A DNA stretch of 5,817 nucleotides from DATLOJ01 sp035536315 (GTDB lineage Bacteria; Actinomycetota; CADDZG01; JAHWKV01), in assembly GCA_035536315.1 (NCBI GenBank), contig DATLOJ010000030.1, positions 1 through 5,817 on the forward strand, given 5' to 3'. Made by a program: the position numbers and the translations under genes. Every line of letters starts with the position of its first letter. Positions within the stretch are counted from its first letter, which is position 1. The notes beneath the pieces were generated by a model, which worked only from the letters and a program-made list of their open reading frames with translations, was not told the origin of the DNA and searched no databases. Positions 5,787 through 5,817 of this stretch are shown here, piece by piece.

Positions 5787-5817
5787 GACTATCGACTAGT
5801 AACTGTCGGTTCCGTTC

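Noticed and set aside
5786..5798. Direct repeat CGACTA-T-CGACTA after rpoD
   Set aside because: Two 6-base copies only, with no further unit; too short to call an array or attachment site.

Overview
This window is a run of four same-strand housekeeping genes: the 3' two thirds of a pyruvate, phosphate dikinase gene (ppdK), then a complete HD-domain dNTP triphosphohydrolase (dgt family), DNA primase (dnaG) and the primary sigma factor (rpoD/sigA). The last 63 bases are non-coding and carry a probable terminator hairpin. There is no sign of a mobile element, CRISPR array, tRNA or rRNA, and no gene on the minus strand.

The organism is most likely a GC-rich, probably uncultured member of the Actinomycetota, possibly outside the well-studied orders. 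The sigma factor has actinobacterial wording: EDSDAVVPLDAASF in region 3.2/4, a SRSQ..RDYLE C-terminus, and RGMLFLDLIQEGNLGL in region 2. The primase N-terminus (PGRI..EDI) and the PPDK phosphohistidine site (GGKTSHAAVVARG.GKPAVCG) also look actinobacterial to me from memory. This is inference, without a tree. Start codons are GTG (dgt), TTG (dnaG) and ATG (rpoD).

Layout: ppdK runs from base 1 (5' truncated) to 1668. A 38-base gap holding a short dyad and a possible -10 element follows, then dgt at 1707-2687. A 93-base gap contains a possible extended -10 and a leader able to pair with the dnaG ribosome binding site, then dnaG at 2781-4547. The start of rpoD overlaps the dnaG stop by 8 bases, and rpoD ends at 5754. 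The terminator hairpin is at 5767-5786.

Together the genes link central carbon metabolism (pyruvate/PEP interconversion), dNTP pool control, replication priming and housekeeping transcription. dnaG-rpoD is the core of the classical macromolecular synthesis operon; dgt next to dnaG is common in actinobacteria, and ppdK-dgt-dnaG-rpoD neighbourhoods are known to me from Clostridia-type Firmicutes. I do not see a novel biological system. The points most worth a second look are regulatory: a dnaG leader that could mask its own Shine-Dalgarno sequence, a possible leaderless dgt promoter with a dyad in its spacer, and an AT-richer island over the dnaG-rpoD junction.
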